DNA of 64,000 nucleotides from Rhizomys pruinosus (taxonomy: Eukaryota; Chordata; Mammalia; Rodentia; Spalacidae), in contig VZQC01013302.1 in assembly GCA_009823505.1 (NCBI GenBank), positions 708,788 through 772,787 on the forward strand, given 5' to 3'. A program made the position numbers and the translations under genes. Positions 1 through 11,155 of the stretch are shown piece by piece. The notes below the pieces were generated by a model that saw nothing but the letters and a program-made list of their open reading frames with translations, did no database searches and was not told the DNA's origin. Position 1 is the first letter of the stretch, and each line of letters begins with the position of its first letter.

Positions 1-327
1 TCTCATACCTGAAGGAAATAAGCTTTAACTGTTCCATATTCTGGTTTTCTATATAGAGTATGTAGAATTATGTTGCTCAGAACATGAAGGCATTTCCATG
101 CTACGGTTCCAAGTATAGAAAATAATATTTGTACTAATAAATCCATTCTCTCTCCTTTACTGGTATGAAGACAGACTCATGGAATGGTGTTTTGTTTATA
201 GATTTACTTTATTTTTCCCATGAGTTACCAGAACTTAGACACTTTCTTTTCCATCTCACAATTTCTGTAATGGTAATTTTCATGTACAGTCAAGGTTAAT
301 AACATTTGCATATCTTGTAACCAAAAT
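1..327. other. AT-rich flank, no feature recognised
   Basis: This is ordinary AT-rich sequence before the first retroelement. I see no repeat family, RNA gene or convincing open frame. The last bases up to 333 (ATAGCC) form the target-site copy of the ERVK-like element that follows. Confidence 0.6.
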
Positions 328-333
328 ATAGCC

Positions 334-673
334 TGTAGGGGAAGTAAGCCCTGCCACTCGACATAAACTGAGCATGCTCAATCATAACTTCCCCATGGAG
401 CCAACCTGAAATCTGCCTAGCAGCCTGGCGACAGATGACACAACCTCAGGCTGAACTTATGGGAGAAAAGACACACAAACTGCCAGCCAACTGACACACT
501 AACTGCCACCTGCCCAGGGACCAATGGAATGCAGGGAGGGGTATAAAGTCTGCCCGATTCCTGCAATAAATGAGCCTGCTTTTGCCTTTCACTTGGCTCC
601 TGGGGACTGTGTCATTGACTCTGTACCTACCTATCCTCACCCTCAAGGGTCTCTGTCAGGATAGCCTGCTACA
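334..673 (+). repeat. 5' LTR of the ERVK-like element
   Basis: The LTR starts TGTAGGGG and ends GCTACA. It contains a TATA box (TATAAAG, 542-548) and a polyadenylation signal AATAAA (565-570), only about 20 bp apart. That gives a compact R region. It matches 4095-4419 and 14998-15313 nearly base for base over most of its length, with small indels in the first 100 bp. Confidence 0.88.
542..570 (+). promoter_or_regulatory. LTR TATA box and poly(A) signal
   Basis: TATAAAG at 542-548 is followed by AATAAA at 565-570 within the LTR. In a 5' LTR this would start the genomic RNA; in the 3' LTR (AATAAA at 4309-4314) it would end it. No transcription evidence is available here. Confidence 0.65.
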
Positions 674-675
674 TC

Positions 676-693
676 TGGCGCCCAGTGTGGTCT
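676..693 (+). promoter_or_regulatory. Primer-binding site, tRNA-Lys1,2-like
   Basis: TGGCGCCCAGTGTGG starts two bases after the LTR end, the expected place for reverse-transcription priming. The TGGCGCCCA start and the following GTGG fit a Lys1,2-type site as used by many betaretrovirus-like elements, with a few mismatches. Confidence 0.72.
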
Positions 694-1226
694 CTTTACC
701 CATGTGGGCATGGGCATTGAGCACATGTAGCTCCAGTTGTAAGATTCTTGTTGTTTGGGTCCTCTTAACAGCACTGCACCAACTTGAATAGGTCACCCCT
801 GCTCAGGACTCTTCGTCATTCACAGCACAGTCAAGTGCCCTCTTCGGCAGTTTTGTCGGTAGGTTGGACCCTATATGTTATATGTTCTTCACAAGGGGTG
901 AGCACATTGACCTTCTTTTGTCTGTTTTGTTTTTATTTTAATTTTTTGTTTTAGTTTGTTTAACTTGTTTTTCTCTGTAGTATGTCTTAATAGGGAGGAA
1001 CATTCATTTTGGTTTCTATTCGCCTGGCAATTCCATATAAAGACTGACCATCTAGGAGTCAGAATCCAGAGAGTCTCAACTGGATACAACCATGTGGGCA
1101 TACGGCCATGGCCTAAAAACCATGGAAGTTCCCCACTAAGCACAAGACATTCAGTCTGATACATGATCTTCTGCGCCTGCTTGTTTTATTTCTCTTTGTT
1201 CCTCTTGTCTCCCCCTCAGACTGGTG

Positions 1227-1550
1227 CTATGGGGTTGGGGGGTTGTCTTCTCACTATAAGGAACCTCAAATAAAGGCCCTGTTAATTACAAGAGACATGA
1301 GGGCCAAGTCATCAAAATTAGAAGCCTTTTGGACAGAGGTGGGCATAATTGCCCCTTGGATCTCCCCTGAAAATATGTGAGAAGCAGACCTTTGGATGAA
1401 ATTATTATACCTTGCCTGTAATAGGGAAATTGACTCAGGAACTCTACTCCAGCCTCTTTTGTACACATTCTCCTGGCTGTGACAGCAAGTCACAAAATCT
1501 CCTCTCCTACGGAGGAGATTGCTGTCAATAACAATGCAGGGATCAGGCTC
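1227..1550 (+). pseudogene. Degenerate gag matrix-like segment
   Basis: One plus frame reads through several short blocks with a matrix-like look: a Lys/Leu-rich helix, then an A-P-W-I motif near 1350, then a Leu/Trp-rich stretch up to about 1485. Stops interrupt it at about 1377 and 1481. Position (about 550 bp after the primer site) and the PW motif suggest the N-terminus of a betaretroviral Gag. This is inference from pattern only. Nothing downstream continues it. Confidence 0.35.
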
Positions 1551-1599
1551 CCCTCTCTCATTGGTTAGCTTAACAATATTTCCAATATTTATGTAATAT

Positions 1600-3600
1600 T
1601 ATGTGTACACATATATGTATATATGTGTGCATGTGCGTATGGGTGTGTGAGTGCTTGCATTAATCCCTATAAAATTTCTACATATTATATGATATTTTTA
1701 GGACTTAGTAAAATTAAAAATGTCTATATTAAACAAAATTGGATAATATGTTTTAATAAAAATGGTAATACATTTAAACAAATTAGGAATAGATTGTTGT
1801 CCACATTTGTTTCTTATAATTTGTATAACAACAACTTTGGAGTTGCTGTACACAAATATTCTCTATAATTTCGGTATTGTACAGTTTCACCTGCAGCCTT
1901 CATTTTGCCTACAAAATAATTTGACTAAAAAATTCAGTTTACCTTTCTAAATTAACAGTGTACAGTTAAATGGTAAACAATTTGGGTAAAAGTTAATGGG
2001 CCGTTACACCTTGGTTATTGTCTATAGGTATGTGTATTACAACTGCCTTTTAAACATCCAGAGGTCAAAGTATAAAATAATATAAAATAAAAAAGGGGAG
2101 GTGGTGGAAAACTCCCTCTGGATTACAAATAAAGAACTCTTTATTTCCAACCTTTAGAAAAAAATTAATTTTGAAATCTTAAAGCTAACTATGGGAAAAG
2201 ATTCACATGTTCCACAGGTCAAAACATCACCAACTTAACGCCTGAGAAAGAAAAGATACAGCTTTGTATTGTACAGGATGGACCAAGAAATACCAGCAGA
2301 GAAGATGGCCCATCTGAGTATGATGAGAAAGATAAACTTCAGACTGCCTGAGCCACAGGCACCAAACATCTCTGTGCATACTGTTTGAAACAACTGTTTA
2401 TAATGTGTCCTGATGAAACTTATTTTCCAGGTGCTGCTAAGTTTAAGATGGCAAACCTTCCTATCTCTCCTTTTTATAGAAAAAGAAAAATACTTCTGAT
2501 GGTAATAAAAGAAGACAACTGTTATGGTAATGGTTTCTCATGGGATATATATAGCTATATATATATATATATATATCTCTTGGGATATATATATATATAA
2601 AATATATATATATATATATATTATATATTGGCCAGTCTTAACTAATGGGCATAAAACTGTATAGGAAAATTTTATTCAAAGCTAGATATTAGTAAAAATC
2701 CTTAAAGACTTGATAGTTTAGCAAATGTGTTAATAGGAAAAGCTTTGGTACAGCAATGGTCATTCTGCCAAAGAAGCATTGGCTGGTGGCTAATTCGCTC
2801 CCTAATAAAGGCTATTTGTCTATAAATTGAGATACACATGTATGCATTAAGACCCTGGCTGCTGAAGACCTGGTTTGAGAATGGAAGTCTAATAATGGAA
2901 AGGACAAAGACCAGCGCTTGCAAATGGACAGGCCTCTAAAAATGCCAGAGATGTTAAAGGCACTAAAGCACAATAATGGTCTCCTCGAGTCGAATACTCA
3001 TCACCTACACCACACTGCCTGGAAGACAGCTGTACCTAATGGCTATGAAACTTATCCTAAACCTAATTGGCGATTAAAAGCCCACTCTTTTGGGGGAATA
3101 ACATGACTGGTATTAAACCTTAGTAATTAATACAGTATAAAAAGCCTTAGTACATAGACTAATGATGCCATCTAAATATTTGTATCTGTGCCCACAGAGC
3201 AACTTGCCATGATAATCATTGCGATTTAAATAACCTCGCTGTCTCACTACTTGCTTGTTAGTAGGATTGATACAAAAGATTTCCCAAACCATACGTCAGC
3301 CCACATAAGGAAACAGCCGGAGACGGCCAGACTTAATGTGACACTCAAAGAAAAATAGACTGCTTCATTCTCTCCACTTTTGCCCCTTATCCTCCGAGAC
3401 CCAGGGATCAAATGTGGAAGAGGGGGTGTTGGACTGTAAGGGGCTAAAGAGATCAGGGTAATTTCTGAGATACAAAAATGGACTGGACCTTTATTTGATC
3501 AACATAATTGGACTCTGGGGACTAGAAATAACTACTAACTAGATTAGTGTAAAGACCATTTATATATACTGCCTATGTTCAATTTGGTTGAGTTAGGATT
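1600..3600 (+). other. Non-coding interior of the ERVK-like element
   Basis: About 2 kb of AT-rich sequence lies between the gag-like remnant and the nested B1. It holds a TG-rich stretch (1600-1660) and an (AT)n tract (about 2545-2625). I see no pol or env motif on either strand. Short frames here carry no recognisable domain. Confidence 0.55.
2545..2625. repeat. (TA)n microsatellite
   Basis: An imperfect run of TA dinucleotides, broken by CTCTTGGG and AAA interruptions. It lies inside the ERVK-like interior. Confidence 0.9.
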
Positions 3601-3624
3601 TGTTAAAGTTTAGGTCTGTCTTTT

Positions 3625-3629
3625 TTTTT

Positions 3630-3673
<44 letters not shown>

Positions 3674-3814
3674 TTTGTCTTTTCGAGATAGGGTCTCCTG
3701 TAGCCAGCTGTCCTGGAACTCACTCTGTAGACCAGGCTGGCCTTGAACTCACAACGATCTGCCTGCCTCTGCCTCCCAAGTGCTAAGATTAAAGGCATGC
3801 ACACCACGCCCGGC
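3625..3814 (-). repeat. B1 SINE nested in the ERVK-like element (copy A)
   Basis: An antisense B1: a long T-tract (the A-tail on the other strand) followed by the 7SL-derived body ending in CACGCCCGGC. Both sides carry the 14-bp target duplication TAGGTCTGTCTTTT (3611-3624 and 3815-3828). It therefore inserted after the ERVK element was formed. The T-tract is unusually long and broken by single C and G bases. Confidence 0.92.
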
Positions 3815-4070
3815 TAGGTCTGTCTTTTAATCTGCCCTTACACTGAAAAAACAGGTTTGAGTGGCTTGGCTATTCAAAGCCTAGGTTCTTTTCAGATGCT
3901 AACTCCTCATACAGGCTCATCCTGAGTGGGATGCAGAGGCCGTAGTCAATGAGGGTAAGACCCTGTAAACCAGGGCAACCTAAGACAGCGCAGTCCAAAT
4001 TACTGGACACCCCTGATGTGGGGACAACAATGCCAGAGCAAAGAACTCTGACTCCCACTGGCAGCCTGAG

Positions 4071-4094
4071 AAAGTAAAAACAAAAGGGTGGATA
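4071..4094 (+). promoter_or_regulatory. Polypurine tract before the 3' LTR
   Basis: AAAGTAAAAACAAAAGGGTGG ends about 4 bp before the 3' LTR. This is where plus-strand DNA priming occurs in LTR elements. The copy at 14973-14997 is nearly the same. Confidence 0.65.
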
Positions 4095-4419
4095 TGTAGG
4101 AGAAGTAAGCCCTGCCACTGACATACACTGAGCATCTCATGATCCTGACAACTAACTGCCTAGCAGCCTGGCACAGATGACACAACCTCAGCTGAACCTA
4201 TGGGAGAAAAGATACACAAACTGCCAGCCAACTGACACACTAACTGCCACCTGCCCAGGGACCAATGGGATGCAGGAGAGGGGTATAAAGGTCCTGCCTG
4301 ATTCCTGCAATAAATGAGCTCTGCTTTTGCCTTTCACCTGGCTCCTGGGGTCTGTGTCATTGACTCTGACCTTCCTATCTCCTGCCCCCAAGGGTCCTGT
4401 GTCAAAATGGCCTGCTATA
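4095..4419 (+). repeat. 3' LTR of the ERVK-like element
   Basis: Matches the 5' LTR at 334-673. Its last dinucleotide has decayed from CA to TA, and the target copy ATAGCT follows. The same LTR end appears at 14998-15313, as expected from the duplication. Confidence 0.87.
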
Positions 4420-4470
4420 ATAGCTCCCTTTTATGTGAGTTCACTAAGGTCACATGCCATTAAAGTGTTT

Positions 4471-4685
4471 AAGGATGGAGCAATGGCTCAGCATTAAAAG
4501 CACAGCTGCTCTTGCAGATGACTGACTTTAGGTTTCTAGCACCCACATGGCAGCTAAAAACTGTCCAAAACTTTAGTTCTTGCAGATCCAAGGCCCACTT
4601 CTGCCCTCTGTGGCATTGGAAGACTTGAGCACACATAATGCAAGCAAAACACTCATATACAAAAAAATTTAAATTAATAAAAAAA
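4471..4685 (+). repeat. B2 SINE, old copy
   Basis: A tRNA-related head (GGATGGAGCAATGGCTCAGC...AAAGCACAGCTGCTCTTGCAG), the CACCCACATGGC block and the tail CACTCATATAC...AAATTAATAAAAA identify B2. It lacks the 17-bp duplication seen in the younger B2s of this window. The duplicated copy is at 15374-15590. Confidence 0.85.
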
Positions 4686-4689
4686 ACTA

Positions 4690-6130
4690 TTAAATTTCTA
4701 TGATTACATAAATATTGTTCATTAGTAAATAATGTAATGATGTTACTATTTTAACTTTTCCATATTATAAGGAAATCCTTGTGTCATCAAATGAGAATGT
4801 TACTGGAATCAAGATAAAAAGGACTAACTTCTAAGCTCAGATCAGGGCTCATATTTTTTATAGACTTAGAATTAGCATATAATATTTCCAGTGTCTCTAG
4901 TACTGTTTGATCTATCTAGTTCTAGAAGACTTTATCATGCTCAAAGATACTATTCTTAATGTCCAATGGCCAATTATATCTTACACCAAATTAGAATGGG
5001 ACCTTCTTTATAGCTGTTATGTAACAATTTTTTTAATTTAATTATTACTTTTTATGTTTCTCCTTTCTTCCCCACAACATATATCCAACTCCATTCAGAA
5101 ACTCATGGTTATTCCTACTCCATATATTTACACAGATCCACTTTTTAACTTCTACACATCAAGTTCCACTCTCTCCCTGTTGCTCTAATGCTTGTTAATT
5201 TATTCCTTCTCCTTGACACAGCTGCTCTTTAGCTTAATCATGATTCAAGGCTGGCCTCATCTTCTTGTTTTTCCATCACCTTACCACTATCCCATCCTGT
5301 TAACTTTTTACTAATTCTTAGTTCTTTTTCTTTATTTACCCCATCCTCCAAAAATGACTTGGTTTGGTTCATAATATAAGGCTTCATGGGAGAAAACTAT
5401 AGTGCTCCAACTTTTAGGGGGTCTTTCCAAGCTTCCCAATAATTCACATGTGTGTTGGCATACTCTTTATCTTTTAATGGTGACAATTGTGTTTGCGTGT
5501 TCGCCAGATTTGTTTTGCACTTACAAGGAACACATGCCCTCAACTGCCTTTTAACAGATCATGAACTACTTTCTTTCATCACTGACAAGGTCCATATAGA
5601 AAAATGATAGCTTTTGCCTATGGAGTTCTTACACATAGGACAGAGAATTATACTAAATCCATAAACAAAGCCTACAAAGGAAAAATTCTACAAGTCCGCA
5701 TTTTCTTACAGCAAACAAGTAGACTAAAAACTTATACATGATCACAAATTTAGTATTTGTTAGTTTCATGTGTGTGTAAATAAAGCCACACTCAGAGAAA
5801 ATTAATTTTCATATTGAACATTTCTGTTACAGTAAGAAAATTAATGGACATTAGATGAGAAATTTTAGAGGAAATGCTCTGAGTTTCTCTCATTTATTTT
5901 AAGGCATACTCTATTCATAATTTCATGTGTTTCTTTATCATGAAAACAAGTTGAAATTTGTCAAATGTGTTCTATGAATCAAAACAAATCCATGTACGTA
6001 GTTTCTGTCCTTAAGTTTTTTATATGGTGCATTACATTCATCGATTTATATATGCTGGACTAACTTGGCACCTCAGGATAAATCCACTTATAGTGTAATG
6101 ATCTTAATGTGTTTGAATGAATTGGCGAAT
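4690..6130. other. AT-rich gap without a recognised feature
   Basis: About 1.4 kb of low-GC sequence with stops in all frames. The CT-rich stretch at 5040-5340 may be an old L1 3' end, but I cannot show it. The stretch is repeated almost without change at 15590-17040. Confidence 0.5.
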
Positions 6131-6136
6131 ATTTTG

Positions 6137-6322
6137 CTAGAGTTTTTTTGGGTTTTTTTTTTTTTTTTTTTGGTTTTTTTTTTCTTTGGTCTCCTTTTAG
6201 TCCCAGCGCTGCCTAGAAACTCACTAGAATACCAGGCTGGCCTTGAACTCACAGAGATCTTGCCTGCCTCTGCCTCCCAAGTGCTGAGATTAAAGGCATG
6301 TGCCCCACACCCAGCACAAGAT
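6137..6322 (-). repeat. B1 SINE (copy A)
   Basis: Antisense B1 with a T-rich start and the diagnostic ACCAGGCTGGCCTTGAACTC block. ATATTTTG occurs just before and just after it, a likely short target duplication. The frames of about 100 aa on both strands here are SINE sequence, not genes. Confidence 0.9.
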
Positions 6323-6519
6323 ATTTTGAAATTATTCAAATATGAGTTAGTTTTAATTATCCAATATATAATGTGTGCATGTATCACAATATTTTAGACA
6401 TGAAAATTATATTGAACTTTTTACATTTTACGTAAAGGTTTAAACTATTTTTCTTTAATTTTAATATGTTAAAATTCCATTTCTAATGCTATGCTTACTA
6501 TGAATCCATATAATTTCTT

Positions 6520-6678
6520 TTTTTATTTCATCTTACAATCCCAGGTCACACTCCATAACTAAGGAACTCAAGAAAGGCAATCAAGGCAAGAACCTGGAGG
6601 AGCAACCATGTGCATTTCATACATCATTTCTAATTCAGTCAGGCATATTTCCTTTCCCTTCCCCCTACCCACCCCATC
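6520..6678 (-). repeat. L1 3' tail, left part, split by ERVL (copy A)
   Basis: The stretch from about 6605 matches the 3' end of the L1 at 52560-52640 (CATTTCATAC...CAGGCATATT...CCCTTCC). The L1 tail resumes at about 12187 after the ERVL provirus. The ERVL therefore landed in an existing antisense L1. Confidence 0.72.
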
Positions 6679-7134
6679 GTATTAGTCAGGGTTCTCTAAA
6701 GAAACAGAAGCAACAGGATGATATATAACTATATACAATTTATTGATTTGTCACGTGACGGAGCTCAACAGTAGCGCCGAACTGGAGAGGCCGGGAATCC
6801 AGGGAACTGCTCAGTCCGCAAGGCTGGATGTCTCAGGAGTCCCAGCTAGTGCTGAAGCCCGAATGGATTCCAGGAGATCTGCCAGTCTCGGTACACGCTG
6901 GGATCCGAAAGGTGATCACAGCAGCAAGCAAACTCCACCAGATGAGAGAGAGGCAAGCCGCAGGAAGAAGGAAAAGGGAGCCAGCTCCCGCGTGCCGTGG
7001 CCTTAAATACTGCCTGCCGGCAGAAGGTAAACCCACATTGGGGTGGGCCATCCGGTTGAGGTGGTCCAATCAGAAGACCTTTTCTCTTATTTGTTCCTTA
7101 GTCCAGTCAAGTGACACCCAGGTTAACCATGACA
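6679..7134 (-). repeat. ERVL 3' LTR (copy A)
   Basis: About 456 bp, read as TGTCATGG...ACTAATAC on the minus strand. It matches the LTR at 11719-12186. A TTTAAATA-like TATA element lies near 7013-7019, and AATAAA (as TTTATT) lies near 6740. Confidence 0.92.
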
Positions 7135-7150
7135 AGTCCACCCCTTGTCA
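7135..7150 (-). promoter_or_regulatory. ERVL polypurine tract
   Basis: TGACAAGGGGTGGACT on the minus strand directly abuts the LTR start TGTCATGG. This is the plus-strand priming site. It is also intact in copy B (18071-18086). Confidence 0.82.
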
Positions 7151-7496
7151 ACTTGACACCCAATAAATAGCCCTGCTTAAATGTCAATTGCAAACGATGG
7201 CAGGTCATAATTCCACCTAACATTATAAGTATCTCATGTGCAATAGCAAGCATTATATCTTAGAGTAGGTGGAATGTCCTTGAGAAGAACTTAGTCCTTC
7301 AGTATCTAATACCTAAATATGAAAACACTTAACACATATCTCAGTTGCACATCAAAGGGGAACACAAAGTATCCACTTAATATACATATATATAACATAT
7401 ATATATATATAACATATAAAACAAGCACATTCTTAACCAAATAGGACGAAGGTTAATACTATTATAATCCACGTTTCTGCAACTGGTCCCGTGGCT

Positions 7497-8000
7497 TCAG
7501 TGATATTTATGACTACCTTTTTCTACTCTACACCCATTCTGTATTTCCTCCGCCATCAGCAAGCACCTCTGCAGGTCTGGGCTCTTTCCCTGGAGGAGTG
7601 ACCCATACCTCATCCCTGAAGGGTCTGGGCCATTTTTGTCCTGTCTGTTTGGGTGTTGGAGTTTCCCATTGCCCTTAATCATAGGACATGGTAGCACCAG
7701 AAGGCGCCCTACAGCATCTCCTGCCTTCCAGACATAATCTTCCTTGCCCCCATTGTGGAGAAAAAGTCCAATTTCCCCATGGGTCTGGATCAATCACTCC
7801 TCCTACTATGTTATTCCTTCCTTACCCTGTTGGCTTAAAGGCAGTAGAAGCCCGAAGTGGCCAGGGGGAAGTCTAGCTTCCAGTTCAATAGAATTTGCTG
7901 TATCTCCTGGCAAAAGAACTCCCCCCATTGGAGCCAAAACGTCTAGACAAGCAGAAGCAAGGCCGTGGGTACAGGAAGCAAAAATTTTCCTATTGGGTAA
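7497..8000 (-). pseudogene. ERVL dUTPase remnant
   Basis: dUTPase hydrolyses dUTP and keeps uracil out of viral DNA; in ERVL it follows integrase. Minus-strand frames show LPPGHFGLLLPLSQQ (near 7830-7875), resembling dUTPase motif II, and GVIDPDPWG (near 7770-7795), resembling motif III. A Gly/Leu-rich segment GRLLVLPCP (near 7690) then leads to the C-terminus. The motifs lie in different frames and two adjacent stops fall between them, so it cannot make enzyme as written. Copy B retains only sequence downstream of this domain and the last part of its tail. Confidence 0.8.
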
Positions 8001-8099
8001 CTAGGGGTGATAGTGAGTGGTAATCACTCCCACTTCCACCCTTGGTTCCTGGACCCATGAATTGGGCTATAGGAGAAACAGTACCATAAGTGGATGGCG

Positions 8100-8745
8100 C
8101 TGATTCAAAGCATATACTGCTGCTGGAGAACCTGCCCCAGCCTCCAGGGATGGCTACCTAATTGGCATTGTAACTGTGTCTTCAAGAGGCCATTCCATCG
8201 TTCTATCAAGCCAGTTGCTTCTGGGTGGTGGGGAACATGGTAAGACCAGTGGATACCATGACCATGGGCCCACAGTCGCACTTCTTTGGCTGTGAAGTGA
8301 GTTCCTTGACAGAAGCATGCTCGTGAGGAAACCATGATGGTGGATAAGGTCTCCGTAAGTCCCTGGATGGTAGTTTTGGCAGAAGCATTACGTGCAGGAA
8401 AGGCAAATCCATAACCAGAATAAGTATCTATCCTGTAAGAACAAAACGCTGTCCCTCCATGATGGAAGTGGCCAATGTAGTCAACCTGCCCCCAGGTTGC
8501 TGGCTGGTCACCGGGGAATAGTACCATATCGGGGGCTCAATTGTGGTCTCTGCTGCTTGGCAAACCTGGCACTCGGCAGCAGCTGTACCAGATCAGCCTT
8601 GTGAAGTGGAGTCCATGCTGTTAGAGCCCATGCATAGACCCCTCATCTCTGCCACCATGACCACTTTGTTCATGGCCCATTTGAGCAAACAACAGGGACA
8701 GCTGGAGAAAGAGGCTGGACTAATCCACAGACGAGTCATCCAATC
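8100..8745 (-). pseudogene. ERVL integrase remnant
   Basis: Integrase joins viral DNA to the host chromosome. The longest open piece (8105-8527, 140 aa) covers the catalytic core: IDTYSGYGFAF with the first Asp, then CQGTHFT where a second catalytic Asp would normally precede Gly-Thr, then HHPEATGLIERWNGLLK with the Glu. A CQVC pair upstream (near 8560) fits the zinc-binding end of an HHCC domain, in another frame. The change at the second Asp (Cys in CQGTH) and the frame breaks make this inactive. Confidence 0.87.
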
Positions 8746-8789
8746 TACTTGATTATTAAATTCATGCCTCTGCTGAGCTCACCTTTTGA

Positions 8790-9330
8790 TGAGATTTTAC
8801 ATTGAGACAAAGTATCTTCACATCCTTTGACCATTCAGAGAGCTCTATCCAGCATACATTCTTCCCCAATGTCTTTCTCATCCAATTTTCCAGTCATGCC
8901 TCCTTCCAAGTCCATGACCATCCAGCCAACCATTGGCGACAGCCCATGAGCAGTATAGAATTGAACCTCTGGCCATTTCTCCTTGCAGGCAAAATGCACA
9001 CACCTGTGCACTGCCCGAAGTTCTGCCCACTGTGAAGACTTTCCTTCACCAGTGTCTTTTAGGGTTGGGTTGTTCCGAATTGGCTGTAATGCTGCAGCTT
9101 CCACCTCTGGGTGGTGCCTGCATTGCATGCAGAACCTATCAGTAAAACTAGGCCCTATCTGTCTCTTCCCAGTCAACTGATCATAGGCAAGCCCCATAAG
9201 ATCCACTAGGGTGCATGTTTAAGCCAGGAGATCATTGTAACAGGAGTGGGAACCATGAGGCATTGGGCAACTTCTTCATGTAGACTTGCTTGTGCCCTCA
9301 GGAGCCTTCCCGGGCCCTGTCCCTATGTCA
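8790..9330 (-). pseudogene. ERVL RNase H remnant
   Basis: RNase H removes the RNA strand during reverse transcription. The frame at 8835-9206 carries SSQWAELRAV, resembling the second catalytic block with Glu, and FYTAHGLS where the third block normally has Asp (YTDS-like). The first block (FTDR, near 9140) keeps an Asp. It is continuous with the reverse transcriptase connection upstream but shifted in frame. Confidence 0.78.
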
Positions 9331-10460
9331 CTTCCATTTGACCAATGGACTGGGTTGCGGTGCACGTCCTACTTTTATGTACTGGTGGGTCAGATAACAC
9401 CCACTCATGATGGGCAGCTCAGGTCGCATGGAGACTTGGGGGCCCATTGTCAAACGTTCAGTTTCCACTAAGCCCAATAGCAGGCTATAGAGCTGTCTCT
9501 CAAAATGGAGAATAGTTGTTTGAGATGAAGGTAGAGCCTTGCTCCCAAATCCCAAGGGCCTCCGCTGTGATTCCCCTATGGGAGCCTGCCACACACCGCC
9601 AGACAGCATCTCTATCTCCAACTGATACCTCAAGCACCATTGGGTCTGCTGGTCCTATGGCCCTAGGGGCAAGAGCACGCCTGCACCGCAGCTGGACCTT
9701 TTGAAGACCTTTTCCTGTTTACAAGCCCCACTCAAAGTTTGCGCCTCTGAGTCCCTGATATATGGGTCATAGTAAACACACCCAGATGAGGAATGTGCGG
9801 CCTCCAGAATCCAAAAAGACCCACCAGACGTGTTTGCTTCTTTCTTGGTGGAGGAGGGGCCAGGTGGCACAAACTTATTCTTTTACCTTAAGGAATGTGC
9901 TCTGCATGCTCACACACCACTGAATCCCTAGAAACATCACCAGAGGTAGAATGGCCCTTGAATTTAGTTGGTGTTTCATTTCCCATCCTCTCATGAAGCG
10001 ACTGCTATTACCAACAAGTCTATCAGCTTTGCTACCTCCTTTACTGGGTCCAATCAACAAAATAAACATCATCAATATAGTGGACCAGTTGTGATATTTG
10101 TGGACAGATCAGGCGATCAAGATCCCTTCTAACTAGTTATGGCACAATGTGGAGATTTAACATACCCCTGAGGTAAGACAGTAAGTTATACTTTTGGCCT
10201 TGCCAGTGACAGCAAATTGCTTCTGGTGGTCCTTATGAACCGGTATGTGAGAAGAAAGCATGGCCAGATCACTAGCTTCATACCAGGTAACACAGGGCAT
10301 ATTAATTTGCTCAGTAAGTGACCCACATCTTGGTACAGCGTGCTAAAATTGGTAGTCACTACTTGGTTGAGTTTCTGATAGTCAACTGTCATTTCCATGA
10401 TCCATTTATAAATTCAGTGAGTGGCATGACCTCATGGGTCCTCATATTGTTGGGAATGTG
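9328..10460 (-). pseudogene. ERVL reverse transcriptase remnant
   Basis: Minus-strand pieces run from the N-terminal fingers (MTVDYQKLNQVVT, near 10360-10400) through the catalytic YIDD block (near 10065-10085, just before a frameshift), FLGIQWC (near 9915) and the connection (9328-9870, with RPLGFGSKALPSS and VETERLTMG). These motifs are typical of spuma/ERVL-type polymerases. At least four frame changes and internal stops break it. The YIDD active-site block itself survives. Confidence 0.88.
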
Positions 10461-10679
10461 GTTTTACACTTCGAATCCACTCGAGCATTGCCCATCTGCC
10501 CTGAACCTCACAATCCCTTCATCTAATACTAAGCCAAGGAAATATCAGCTCTCTAACTCGCTGTTAGTAGGCCATGTTTTAATATAAAGACATCAGCCAA
10601 CCATGTCAAATAAACTTTTTAACACCTTTTTTAACTGCTCAGCTTACATGTTAAACCTAGAATCTCTGACTCAGTGGGC

Positions 10680-10940
10680 TCATATCGAATAACTCAGGTA
10701 TGATCCAATTATATATTCCTTCCACCATATCCCACACCCATTAAAATCCATTACCAACACCACATAGTCCTTGGCTTCTGCCAGAACGATACAGCAAACA
10801 TTAATTTCTTTAGTAGTATATCGCACCTCCTCGTGGACCACACGTTCTATCTCACCTTGAGGGGGCCTTTGCTTAGCCTTCAATCGGGTTATAGGTCTAG
10901 AGCCAACAATTGTTGGGCCCTGAGGGACATCAGCTCCCAC
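10680..10940 (-). pseudogene. ERVL gag capsid-like remnant
   Basis: An 86-codon open piece with SRPITRLKAKQRPP followed by GEIERVVHEEVRYTTKEI. This basic-then-amphipathic order fits the start of an ERVL capsid. Upstream (10940-11150) is proline- and glycine-rich. The next 280 bp go straight into reverse transcriptase, so most of capsid, nucleocapsid and protease are missing. Confidence 0.68.
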
Positions 10941-11155
10941 GGGGAGGGGGGGAATTAATTTTTCCTCAGGAAGGGTGGGGAGGAGGGGAGGGATCTTCAG
11001 GGTGGTGGATGCCTCTGCTGAGGGTGGGTAGGTTAATTCCTCAGATAAAAAAATCCCTCAGAATCCGAGGGATCAAAATCCTCATCATCATGTTTCTCCC
11101 ACACATCTCCATCCAAGTTTCAGGGTTCCACCCTTTCCCCCCCAGTGCTCTCACT

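Larger units (their letters stand above)
334..4419 (+). mobile_element. ERVK-like LTR retrotransposon, two LTRs, non-autonomous
   Basis: A complete LTR element is bounded by the 6-bp target duplication ATAGCC (328-333) and ATAGCT (4420-4425). A 340-bp 5' LTR and a roughly 325-bp 3' LTR match closely and share TGTAG...CTACA ends (TATA in the 3' copy). Just inside the 5' LTR is a primer-binding site resembling tRNA-Lys1,2. Just before the 3' LTR is a purine-rich tract. A 6-bp target duplication and a Lys primer are typical of class II (betaretrovirus-like) ERVs. The roughly 3.4-kb interior has no recognisable protease, reverse transcriptase, integrase or envelope frame. It probably moved using proteins from another element. 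A B1 SINE later inserted at 3625. I cannot give a family name. Confidence 0.85.

Noticed and set aside
956..1159. 67-aa frame after the ERVK primer site
   Set aside because: It has no Gag features and sits upstream of the more convincing gag-like segment, in leader sequence.
6743..7166. Overlapping plus-strand frames of 87-112 aa, repeated at 11892 and 17652
   Set aside because: They are antisense readings of the ERVL LTR and recur wherever the LTR occurs.
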